Assembly: GCF_002944405.1 (NCBI RefSeq)
Contig: NZ_CP024308.1
Coordinates: forward strand, 62,001 to 126,000
DNA from: Sinorhizobium fredii
Lineage (GTDB): Bacteria > Pseudomonadota > Alphaproteobacteria > Rhizobiales > Rhizobiaceae
Direction: 5' to 3'
DNA: 64,000 bases
The notes under the pieces are model-generated. The model was not told the DNA's origin, did no database searches, and saw only the letters and a program-made list of their open reading frames with translations. Made by a program: the position numbers and the translations under genes. Shown piece by piece: positions 7,990 through 15,371 of this stretch; within the stretch, counting starts at the first letter, position 1, and every line of letters starts with the position of its first letter.

Positions 7990-8915
7990 TCAAATTGTCG
8001 AGACAATCACGCTCCTCCCAAGCCGCCGTCTCGGCGCGGAAGTCACGCAGCCGCCTGTTCAGAAAGGTGGTCGGGGACAAGGTTGTCCTGGCGTCGATCA
8101 TCTTTCTCTTCGCTTTGGTGGCCGCGACCATCGTCGCCAAGCTGGCAGGCGTCGATGCCTCAACCGCCCGCATTGCCGAGCGGCTTCTTGCGCCCTCGTG
8201 GGAGCATCCGCTGGGAACCGACGGTCTGGGGCGCGACATTCTGATGCGCACGATCCTCGGCGCATACAACTCGATCGTCATCGGTCTGGGTGCGGTTTTG
8301 ATCTCCGGAACGATCGGGACTGCGATGGGCATTCTCGCAGGCTACTTCGGCGGCAAGTGGGACGCGTTTATTATGCGTCTGGTGGAAATCCAGTTCGCCT
8401 TCCCCAACCTTCTTCTCATCGTCGCGGTGGTCTATTTCTTCGAGGCAAGCGTGTCGATCCTGATCGTGGTTTTGGCGGCCGTCTACTGGATGGTCTTTGC
8501 GACCGTCGTCCGATCGGCCGTGATGACGGCAAAGACCAGCCTGTTCGTGCGCGCCGCGCATTTCGCCGGCTGTTCGACCTCCACAATCGTGGCCCGTCAC
8601 ATCCTGCCAGCAGTGGCGCCGATTATCCTGACCCAGGCCATGCTTGAATTCGCTGCGGTCGTGCTTGCAGAATCGGGTCTGTCATTCCTTGGGCTCGGCG
8701 TACAGCCGCCCGCCGCATCATGGGGCCTGATGATTGCGGAAAGCCATGACTACATGGAAGACGCTTGGTGGAGCGTCTTTTTCCCAGGCCTCGCCATCGT
8801 TCTAACCGTGCTCGCCGCCAACCTGATCGGCAGCGCCTTCCGCGTCTGGCTTGACCCGCGTCAAAACAGCGAAAGGAACGCCGAAGACGTCACCAAGACC
8901 GAGGTCACGGTCTAA
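7986..8915 (+). CDS. ABC transporter permease, DppC/OppC type
   Basis: 309 residues from ATG 7986, which overlaps the previous stop (ATGA). The frame is open further upstream to 7308, but that part is the shadow of the first permease. The protein has the OppC_N membrane helix ('VVLASIIFLFALVAATIVAKLAG'), the phrase 'HPLGTDGLGRDILMRTILGAYNS', and the EAA-like loop 'VRAAHFAGCSTSTIVARHILPAVAPIIL', all normal for DppC-like partners. It forms the transmembrane channel with the preceding permease. Confidence 0.9.
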   Translation: MIKLSRQSRSSQAAVSARKSRSRLFRKVVGDKVVLASIIFLFALVAATIVAKLAGVDASTARIAERLLAPSWEHPLGTDGLGRDILMRTILGAYNSIVIGLGAVLISGTIGTAMGILAGYFGGKWDAFIMRLVEIQFAFPNLLLIVAVVYFFEASVSILIVVLAAVYWMVFATVVRSAVMTAKTSLFVRAAHFAGCSTSTIVARHILPAVAPIILTQAMLEFAAVVLAESGLSFLGLGVQPPAASWGLMIAESHDYMEDAWWSVFFPGLAIVLTVLAANLIGSAFRVWLDPRQNSERNAEDVTKTEVTV

Positions 8916-8939
8916 CCCGAAAAGGACGGGAGAGAGAAA

Positions 8940-9944
8940 ATGCAGACAGAGTTGTTAGCCCCGGATCGAAAGTCGATTACAGTCGGCGATGCATTGCTGG
9001 AAGTCGAGGGCCTTCAGGTGACGTTCGGCGATGCCTCTGATCCGCGGGCCGTGCGCGGAGTACAAGGAGCATCATTTTACGTTCGCGCTGGAGAAACACT
9101 CGGGATTGTCGGTGAATCGGGTTGCGGAAAGACCATGTCGGCGATGGCCGTGATCGATTTGTTGCCTGAGTTCGCCAAGGTAACCGGCGGCACAATTTCC
9201 TGGAAGGGCCGTGTATTGAACGCTCGGGAGGCGCGACGTCTCCGTGGGCGGTCCATCGCATTGATCCCGCAGGACGCGATGACTGCACTCAATCCCCTTC
9301 TAACGGTCGAGTCACAGATCGCGGAAGTGCTACGCAAGCATATGGGAATGCGCGGCAGCCAGGTTCGATCGCGAATAATGCAATTGCTCGAACTGGTGCG
9401 GATTGACGAACCCGCGCGCATCGCCGCTCAGCGTCCTTGGCAATTATCAGGTGGCATGGCTCAACGCGTCGTGATTGCAATGGCACTGGCCGCTGAACCC
9501 GAGCTTATCATTGCCGACGAGCCCACGACGGCGCTCGATGTGACCGTTCAGTCAGAAATTCTCGCGCTGCTGCATAGCCTGCAGACTGAGCTTCATCTGG
9601 CATTGGTGATGATCACCCATGACTTGGGGGTCGTGGCCCACATGACCAACCGAACGGCCGTTATGTACGCGGGGCGTGTCGTTGAAACGGGGCCTACGCG
9701 CGAGCTCTTCAGAGCGCCGGCACATCCTTACACACGAGGGCTGATTGCGGCCACGCCGCATCCCTTTGTCCGACAAGAGATGGTCGGCATTCGCGGTCAG
9801 GCGCCGCTGGCCCTGGTCAAGGAAGACGGCTGTAGTTACCGCGACCGCTGCGATCGCGCCACTTCCGCATGTGCGGTGCGCCCGGATTTGGCAAGCCACC
9901 ACACTGAAGAGCAGCGCGCGGTAGCGTGCTGGTATGCCGATTAG
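8940..9944 (+). CDS. Oligopeptide/dipeptide-type ABC transporter ATP-binding protein (OppD/DppD-like)
   Basis: 334 residues; second ATPase of the transporter. Walker A GESGCGKT (58-65), signature LSGGMAQR, Walker [13 protein letters not shown], switch His in 'MITHDLGVV', and the C-terminal cysteine-rich oligopeptide extension ('CSYRDRC ... C ... ACW'). The signature has Met-Ala in place of Gln-Arg (LSGGMAQR), common in OppD-type members. GGACGGGAGAG stands before the ATG at 8940. It closes the operon, 130 bp before a convergent marR gene. Confidence 0.9.
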   Translation: MQTELLAPDRKSITVGDALLEVEGLQVTFGDASDPRAVRGVQGASFYVRAGETLGIVGESGCGKTMSAMAVIDLLPEFAKVTGGTISWKGRVLNAREARRLRGRSIALIPQDAMTALNPLLTVESQIAEVLRKHMGMRGSQVRSRIMQLLELVRIDEPARIAAQRPWQLSGGMAQRVVIAMALAAEPELIIADEPTTALDVTVQSEILALLHSLQTELHLALVMITHDLGVVAHMTNRTAVMYAGRVVETGPTRELFRAPAHPYTRGLIAATPHPFVRQEMVGIRGQAPLALVKEDGCSYRDRCDRATSACAVRPDLASHHTEEQRAVACWYAD

Positions 9945-10030
9945 CCGCGTTTGGCCCCGACTTTCCAGACAGGGCTGCTCCGCCCCCAAGGAGCGCCTTC
10001 CCTTTCAGAAACTAGGGCGAGGAGGCCTGC

Positions 10031-10056
10031 AGGGGCGCGCTCAATTCAGCGCCCCT
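10031..10056. terminator. Stem-loop between the convergent transporter operon and marR
   Basis: AGGGGCGC (10031-10038) and GCGCCCCT (10049-10056) form a perfect 8-bp stem with a 10-base loop. It lies between two converging genes, where a bidirectional terminator is expected. There is no T-run after the stem on either side, so an intrinsic terminator is only a fair guess. Confidence 0.4.
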
Positions 10057-10074
10057 AGATCGCCGCAGCCAAGT

Positions 10075-10530
10075 TCACTCGGACTCGATGATCCTGTTAA
10101 TAAGCGCCAATCCACGCTCGAGATCATGACGGTCGCGATCGTCCAGATGGCGAATGATCAATGTCGTCAGCCAGTCCTCGCGCATCGCGAAAATGTCTTC
10201 GAGCGTCTTAGTGCCTTTTGGCGTCATTTCGAGCAGCATTTGCCGGCCGTCGGTCGGATGCGGGCGTCGACCAATCAATCCGTCTTTTTCGAGAGCCTTG
10301 ACGGTTGCCGTCATTGACTGGGGTCGAACGCGCTCAGCCGCTGCAAGGTCATTGGTACTCAACGCGCCGCGTCGTTGAAGGTGACCCAGTACGGTGAGTT
10401 GCGAGAGAGGCGGGCCTGCCTCTATGCGAACCCGCCTTGCTCCTCGTCCCAGAATGTCGCGCAGCTGGAACGCGAGCCGTGTCGCGGAGCTTCTTTCATC
10501 CTCGGATTCTATCACCTGTTTTTTCTGCAA
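10075..10530 (-). CDS. MarR family transcriptional regulator
   Basis: 151 residues with the winged-helix core 'LSQLTVLGHLQRRGALSTNDLAAAERVRPQSMTATVKALEKDGLIGRRPHPTDGRQMLLEMTPKG', the standard MarR recognition helix and wing. The start is TTG 10530, supported by AAAGGAG ten bases upstream. The gene is divergent from the MFS exporter at 10882, the classic layout of a MarR repressor and the pump it controls. The probable operator is the element around 10729-10749, which also stands before the ABC transporter operon at 3839-3860. It probably senses a small phenolic or amphipathic molecule, by analogy with the family. Confidence 0.88.
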   Translation of the reverse strand: MQKKQVIESEDERSSATRLAFQLRDILGRGARRVRIEAGPPLSQLTVLGHLQRRGALSTNDLAAAERVRPQSMTATVKALEKDGLIGRRPHPTDGRQMLLEMTPKGTKTLEDIFAMREDWLTTLIIRHLDDRDRHDLERGLALINRIIESE

Positions 10531-10716
10531 GGCTCAGTCACTCCTTTAATATGCAATGCAGTATTCTCAAACGAACGACAGATCGAGCTCTTGAATTCAC
10601 TTGCGCCGCTCCCACTCATCGCGATCGGAGCCGCAGGTACTCCAAGATTCTGAGGAACGAAGGACGTCCGTCGAGATACTACAAATCTCGCTTCAAGCTA
10701 GCGCTCGGACAGTCAT

Positions 10717-10749
10717 TTGCCAAGTGTAATATTCAGGCATACTGATCAG
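10717..10749 (+). promoter_or_regulatory. Promoter/operator copy shared with the ABC transporter operon
   Basis: TTGCCA (10717-10722) lies before the block AATATTCAGG-CAT-ACTGATCAG (10729-10749). The same block with three differing or neighbouring bases is found at 3839-3860. The core has TCAG-N5-CTGA symmetry plus the palindrome CTGATCAG. The site is between the divergent marR and MFS genes. I infer that it is the MarR operator. Confidence 0.55.
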
Positions 10750-10815
10750 GACTGCCTCATTATCGAAGCGACGCTCCCCCTCAGTTCTGAAAATCCAAGC
10801 GAGCATCAGCGCGCG

Positions 10816-10866
10816 TTGACAGTTCGCTTGAACTCTGATTTATGGTGTTCCAGTTTGGTATACCAA
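10816..10866 (+). promoter_or_regulatory. Second promoter-like pair and the palindrome TTGGTATACCAA
   Basis: TTGACA at 10816-10821 is followed after 17 bases by TTTATG (10839-10844). Eleven bases later is the perfect 12-bp palindrome TTGGTATACCAA (10855-10866), 16 bases before the MFS start codon. TGGT-N2-ACCA cores are typical of GntR/FadR-type operators. No GntR gene is present in the window, so the regulator is unknown. The rest of the spacer 10531-10881 holds no gene. Confidence 0.4.
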
Positions 10867-10881
10867 GTGTGGACGCTTCTT

Positions 10882-12126
10882 ATGGACTCGGCTCCTCATT
10901 CCGCTGGCGACAACTACTGGCAGCGCAACCTTGCGATCTGTGTGTTCGGGTCCTTCGCAACTATTTTTGCGATGACTCTCGTTCTCCCATTCTTGCCCAT
11001 CTACGTTGAGCAGCTCGGAGTGGAGGGACATGCTGCCGTGGCGCAGTGGTCCGGTATAGCTTACGGCGCGAACTTCCTTTCGGCGGGCCTGATCGCCCCG
11101 CTTTGGGGACGTCTGGGCGACAGGTTCGGGTATAAACCCATGCTTCTCCGAGCCAGCTTAGGGATGGCGCTGTTAATGCCGCTTATGGGGCTCGCGACCG
11201 ATATCTGGCAGTTCGCAGGATTGCGCCTTCTCGCAGGGATCGCTGGTGGCTATGCATCCGGAGCTGTAATCCTAGTCGCAGCTCAAACGCCGAAAGCGCG
11301 CTCAGGCTGGGCCCTTGGTTTGCTGGCCTCCGGCGTCATGGCTGGAAATCTTCTGGGACCATTAATCGGTGGCTCGCTGCCGCCCTTGATAGGCCTTCGG
11401 CCGATCTTTTGGGCGGCCGGTGGACTGATTTTTGTCGCCTTTGTTGCCACGCTGTTTTTCGTCAGAGAGATGCCGAAGACCCGACCGCCCTTGACGGAGG
11501 ATCAGACGAGTGGGTGGTCGCAAATTCCCAACAAAGGCATCATCATGACGATGATGTGGACCGGCCTTCTATTAATGGTCGCGAACCTATCGATTGAGCC
11601 AATAATAACAGTCTACGTTCGTTCTCTTGTCCAGAATGTGGGATCTGGGTCGGTCTTCGGTGAAAATACCGCCCATGTGACGTTTCTTGCCGGTCTTGTG
11701 GTATCGGCAGCGGCACTTGGAAGCATCCTTTCGGCTTCATGGCTGGGCAAGGTCGCGGACCGCTTGGGTCATGCCAAAGTAATTACCATGGCACTTGCAA
11801 TGGCAGGATTGTTGGTGATCCCCCAAGCCTTCGTTACACACGGATGGCAATTGATCGGTTTGCGCTTCCTTATGGGGCTGGCTCTGGGGGGATTGTTGCC
11901 ATGCGTCGCCGCCGTGATCCGTCACAACGTTCCGCAGAACCTGGTTGGCACGGTGCTCGGCTATTCGCTGTCCTCGCAGTTTGCCGGACAGGTGTTGGGC
12001 CCATTGATGGGCGGGTTCGTCGCAGGCCACATCGGCACCAGGGCGGTATTCTTCGGAACCGCCGCACTGCTTTTCCTCGGCGCTGCGTGCAATTTCAAAG
12101 TCCTGCGCGCCTCCAGGCACGCTTGA
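10882..12126 (+). CDS. Major facilitator superfamily transporter, drug:H+ antiporter-like
   Basis: 414 residues from ATG 10882, with twelve likely membrane helices. The open frame goes back to 10717, but both promoter-like elements lie inside that extension, so the shorter start is favoured. The loop 2-3 motif 'GRLGDRFGYKPMLL' and its half-repeat 'GKVADRLGHAKVITM' are present, and the helix-5 stretch 'ASGVMAGNLLGPLIGG' resembles motif C of exporters. These point to efflux (MdtG/Bmr-type) at the inner membrane. It is divergent from the marR gene and probably controlled by it. Confidence 0.85.
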   Translation: MDSAPHSAGDNYWQRNLAICVFGSFATIFAMTLVLPFLPIYVEQLGVEGHAAVAQWSGIAYGANFLSAGLIAPLWGRLGDRFGYKPMLLRASLGMALLMPLMGLATDIWQFAGLRLLAGIAGGYASGAVILVAAQTPKARSGWALGLLASGVMAGNLLGPLIGGSLPPLIGLRPIFWAAGGLIFVAFVATLFFVREMPKTRPPLTEDQTSGWSQIPNKGIIMTMMWTGLLLMVANLSIEPIITVYVRSLVQNVGSGSVFGENTAHVTFLAGLVVSAAALGSILSASWLGKVADRLGHAKVITMALAMAGLLVIPQAFVTHGWQLIGLRFLMGLALGGLLPCVAAVIRHNVPQNLVGTVLGYSLSSQFAGQVLGPLMGGFVAGHIGTRAVFFGTAALLFLGAACNFKVLRASRHA

Positions 12127-12139
12127 GGCTCATCCGACA

Positions 12140-12370
12140 ACCTCAGGTGCGGTCAGATGTTGCGAGACATAGGCAAGAGCCCGGGTGTCTCCATCAACCG
12201 GCCCGCTTCGGATTGGCCGCGTTCGCTGTGCGTCACGGCCGCCCGAGCCCCCGACAGGATATTCGACGTTCAAGCAGTCCGGTGGTGATCAAGCCTTCGT
12301 TCACGCCGGCAATACCGTATTTCAGTCTCTCCGAAACGCGTGCGGCCCGTCGGAGAATTTTCTCCGCCCC
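12140..12370 (-). pseudogene. Remnant of an aldehyde dehydrogenase C-terminus
   Basis: On the minus strand, from about 12367 down to 12281, the reading is '...RVSERLKYGIAGVNEGLITT', which matches the C-terminal region of succinate-semialdehyde-type dehydrogenases ('WRVxEALEYGIVGxNEGLIST'). The frame is soon broken and the 'PFGGVKxSG' part is only faintly recognisable in another frame ('YPVGG'). There is no start or catalytic cysteine. The rest of the spacer 12127-12507 shows no gene. This looks like a decayed gene tail next to the CoA-transferase genes on the same strand. Confidence 0.4.
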
Positions 12371-12507
12371 GATCGCCCGGACGGGCTTCAGCCGGACCGG
12401 AGTCGGACACCGGGCGGATGACCTGCGCGGTGGCCGAACACGGACATCCAGGCTTGCGCCCGCGCTCCGCTCTTACGCGGGGCGCTGGGTCGTTCGAGAG
12501 CGAATTC

Positions 12508-13143
12508 TCAAGCCAAATAATGGGCTGTCGTCTTTGCCGCGATTTCTCCCGCTGAGACGCCATCTGCGAGTTCGACCAGTGAAAACGGCGCGCCGGCAGA
12601 CGCCCGTTCAAAGACGCAAAGATCGGTGATAATCGTGTCCACGACGTTGCGGCCGGTCAGCGGCAGGCTGCAGGAAGGCACGAATTTCGGCGAGCCCTCC
12701 TTTGATACGTGCTCCATGAGCACGACGATCTTCTTGACGCCAGCAACAAGATCCATGGCGCCGCCCATGCCCTTGATCATCTTGCCGGGGATCATCCAGT
12801 TGGCGATATCGCCACCTTCGCTGACCTCCATGGCGCCGAGGACCGTCAAGTCTATGTGGCCACCGCGGATCATGGCGAAACTGTCGGAGCTTGAAAAGTA
12901 GCTGCTGCTCGCCAGTTCTGTGATCGTCTGCTTCCCGGCATTGATCAAGTCGGGGTCCTCGTCCCCTTCATAGGGAAACGGTCCGATTCCGAGCATCCCG
13001 TTTTCCGACTGGAGCGTGACCTCGATGCCAGGCGGAATATGGTTGGCGACCAGCGTTGGAATGCCTATACCGAGGTTGACGTAAAAGCCGTCCTTCAAAG
13101 ACTGGGCGGCGCGCGCCGCCATTTGGTCGCGTGTCCAGGCCAT
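12508..13143 (-). CDS. scoB: 3-oxoacid CoA-transferase subunit B
   Basis: 211 residues. The glutamate box '[12 protein letters not shown]' carries the catalytic Glu that forms the CoA thioester in class I CoA-transferases; '[15 protein letters not shown]' and '[27 protein letters not shown]' are family landmarks. With subunit A it moves CoA from succinyl-CoA to a 3-oxo acid (acetoacetate or 3-oxoadipate; the two types cannot be separated by eye). Its ATG overlaps the stop of subunit A by one base (TAATG). The pair faces away from a LysR gene that may control it. Confidence 0.88.
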   Translation of the reverse strand: MAWTRDQMAARAAQSLKDGFYVNLGIGIPTLVANHIPPGIEVTLQSENGMLGIGPFPYEGDEDPDLINAGKQTITELASSSYFSSSDSFAMIRGGHIDLTVLGAMEVSEGGDIANWMIPGKMIKGMGGAMDLVAGVKKIVVLMEHVSKEGSPKFVPSCSLPLTGRNVVDTIITDLCVFERASAGAPFSLVELADGVSAGEIAAKTTAHYLA

Positions 13144-13853
13144 TACACTGCCTCCCTGCGGCGCACTGTCCGCGATTCGATCTTCTTCTCGTAGGGGCTG
13201 CCGACAATCAGCCGCTTCACGTAGATCCCGGGAAGGTGAATGCTGTCGGGATCGAGGCTTCCCGTCGGGACGATCTCCTCGACTTCGGCAACGCAGATCT
13301 TGGCGGCTGTCGCCATCGGTTGATTGAAGTTTCGCGCTGTCTTGCGAAAGATCAGATTGCCGCTTTCATCGGCCTTCCAGCCCTTAACGATTGCGAGATC
13401 GGCGAAGATGCCTCGCTCGAGCAAATATTCCTGACCATCGAAAAACTTCGTTTCTTTACCTTCGGCCACCACGGTTCCGACACCGGTTTTTGTATAAAAG
13501 CCCGGGATACCGGCGCCGCCGGCACGGCAGCGTTCGGCGAGCGTGCCTTGAGGACAGAACTCGACTTCCAGTTCGCCGGCAAGATACTGTCGCTCGAACT
13601 CCTTATTTTCCCCGACATAGCTGGAGATCATCTTCCTGATCTGGCGGGTTCTGAGCAATTTGCCCAAGCCTTCATTGTCGATTCCGGCGTTGTTCGACGC
13701 AACGGTCAGGTCCGACACGCCGGAATCGCGCAAAGCATCGATCAGCCGCTCCGGAATTCCGCACAAACCGAAACCGCCCGCGCAAATAGTCATGCCCTCA
13801 AAAAGCAGGCCGTCTAGTGCTGCGACGGCGTCGGGGTAGAGTTTTCTTGCCAC
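13143..13853 (-). CDS. scoA: 3-oxoacid CoA-transferase subunit A
   Basis: 236 residues, with the CoA-binding glycine loop '[10 protein letters not shown]', 'VASNNAGID', '[31 protein letters not shown]' and the late '[28 protein letters not shown]' normal for ScoA/PcaI/AtoD. It is the first gene of the two-gene operon. Together with subunit B it activates or recycles acetoacetate, or acts in the 3-oxoadipate route. The window also encodes a homogentisate pathway making acetoacetate, but that module has its own acetoacetyl-CoA synthetase. A GAGAATATCGTGG context precedes the ATG; a divergent LysR gene starts 82 bp away. Confidence 0.88.
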   Translation of the reverse strand: MARKLYPDAVAALDGLLFEGMTICAGGFGLCGIPERLIDALRDSGVSDLTVASNNAGIDNEGLGKLLRTRQIRKMISSYVGENKEFERQYLAGELEVEFCPQGTLAERCRAGGAGIPGFYTKTGVGTVVAEGKETKFFDGQEYLLERGIFADLAIVKGWKADESGNLIFRKTARNFNQPMATAAKICVAEVEEIVPTGSLDPDSIHLPGIYVKRLIVGSPYEKKIESRTVRRREAV

Positions 13854-13908
13854 GATATTCTCCTTTGTGGGGGGTGATCGGACATCATTTTCAACATTAA
13901 CTCCAATT

Positions 13909-13934
13909 GTTTATTTTTTGTGATAAACATAAAC
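13909..13934. promoter_or_regulatory. Inverted repeat between scoA and the LysR gene
   Basis: GTTTAT (13909-13914), eight bases, then ATAAAC (13923-13928), with a second ATAAAC at 13929-13934. It contains a T-N11-A arrangement as in LysR binding sites. It ends one base before the LysR start codon, and 56 bases from the scoA start. It is a good candidate for the LysR binding site. Confidence 0.45.
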
Positions 13935-13935
13935 G

Positions 13936-14877
13936 ATGTCTATCAATCGGATCTCGCTCTATCATCTCGAAACGCTGCTGTGGATCGCACGCTTGGGCAC
14001 GTTTGCGGCCGCCGCTGAGAAATTGAACACGACCCAGCCGGCAATATCGGCGCGCATTGGCGAACTCGAGGAAAGACTGGGGGCGAAGCTGTTCCAGCGG
14101 AATGGCCGCGCCGCCAATTTGACGCCCGCGGGTCGGCAACTCGTGCGCGAATATCGACCGATCTGGGATCAGTTGCAGGACACCCTTCTTCGCAGTGCAG
14201 GGTTCGACCAGATAAGAGGGATCGTGCGCGTAGGTGCCGGGGAAATAGCAGCAGCCACCTGTTTGCCGCGGTTTGTAGCGGAGACGCAGGATAGATGGCC
14301 GGATCTAACATTCGAAATTGAAATTGAACTGACGGCGCCGATGATCCAGGCGCTTCTCAACGGGAGAATTGATCTCGCCTTTGCCGCCGGAATGGTCGCG
14401 CACCCCGCATTGAGAGCGACGCCAATCGGTGCTGCCGAACTGCTTTGGGTGGCTAGCCCTCCCGTTGCGAAACAAATGGAGGAGGAGAGTGATGCAGTTT
14501 TCTCGCTCTGGTCGTTGCCAAGCCATTCGCCGATTTATCAGGTCATGAAAGACGCCCTCGACGAAATTCCAGTTAAGAAACACGTCATCAATCTTTGCAG
14601 CAACGTTCGCATGATCATCGATATTGTGACGATTGGAAACGGTTTCGCGCTGATCCCGAAATCCATGATCCGCTCGCAGCTTGAGAACGGATCCCTAGTT
14701 CAGATCATGGCGGGTTGGCAGGTTGAACCAATAATGTTTCATGTCGTCGCCCGGGCGGCGGAAGGCGATCCGGTCGTCAACCAGGTCGTGCGGTATGCAA
14801 GCGGCCTCACCCTTGAATCAGATCCGTTTGTCCGTGGTAGTCGCGTGGGCCGGGTTGGCGCGCCGTCATCGCTCTAA
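13936..14877 (+). CDS. LysR family transcriptional regulator
   Basis: 313 residues. The N-terminal winged helix is plain: 'LYHLETLLWIARLGTFAAAAEKLNTTQPAISARIGELEERLGAKLFQRNGR'. The rest is a periplasmic-binding-like effector domain ('VGAGEIAAATCLPRFVAETQDRWPDLTFEIEI'). Divergent placement from scoAB suggests that it activates them in response to an oxo-acid or related intermediate. No rival target gene is nearer: the next feature downstream is a 494-bp gap. Confidence 0.9.
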   Translation: MSINRISLYHLETLLWIARLGTFAAAAEKLNTTQPAISARIGELEERLGAKLFQRNGRAANLTPAGRQLVREYRPIWDQLQDTLLRSAGFDQIRGIVRVGAGEIAAATCLPRFVAETQDRWPDLTFEIEIELTAPMIQALLNGRIDLAFAAGMVAHPALRATPIGAAELLWVASPPVAKQMEEESDAVFSLWSLPSHSPIYQVMKDALDEIPVKKHVINLCSNVRMIIDIVTIGNGFALIPKSMIRSQLENGSLVQIMAGWQVEPIMFHVVARAAEGDPVVNQVVRYASGLTLESDPFVRGSRVGRVGAPSSL

Positions 14878-15371
14878 TTGTTTCGCGCTTCGTCGAGTTC
14901 CATAGCGGTCTTCGTCTTGTGGAGATGCTCGGATGGGAATCGCGGTTGGTGCCGACCGTTGCGCCGGGAGTTTGGCGCCTGTGTGCTTGGGCTTGTCGTG
15001 CTCTGTGTCGACTCGAACCCCGGTGCATCTGGTCACGGAGTAGGTTTGCGGTACCGCTTGATGCCGCCCACAAACCGATCTGATAGCACAGAAGAGAAAA
15101 AGAAAAAGGGCCGTCGGAAAAACCGCGGCCCATGAGTTTTGAAGGTATGAACCTCCAGAGGGGAACAGTTGTTGCAGCGGAACTGGGAGGAAAACCGCCA
15201 TGTGCATCAACTGTGTGCATCATGATCGTTTTTTGATCATTTGGGAAACGTTTTTTGTGCAATGCAGCTATGCAAATCCCGGGCCTGCCGTGCGAGTGGC
15301 CACAGCCCCGCGGTACCAACGGGCGTCGGTTGCGCTCGAGACGGTGCCTAACGACAGAAGCGTTTCTTGGG
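14878..15371. other. Gene-poor spacer with a small hairpin
   Basis: 494 bases between a LysR gene and a convergent c-di-GMP gene. ATGATC (15222-15227) and GATCAT (15235-15240) can pair around a T-rich loop. A 63-codon frame from 15200 has GGGAGG upstream but an unconvincing product. No conserved gene recognised. Confidence 0.5.
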
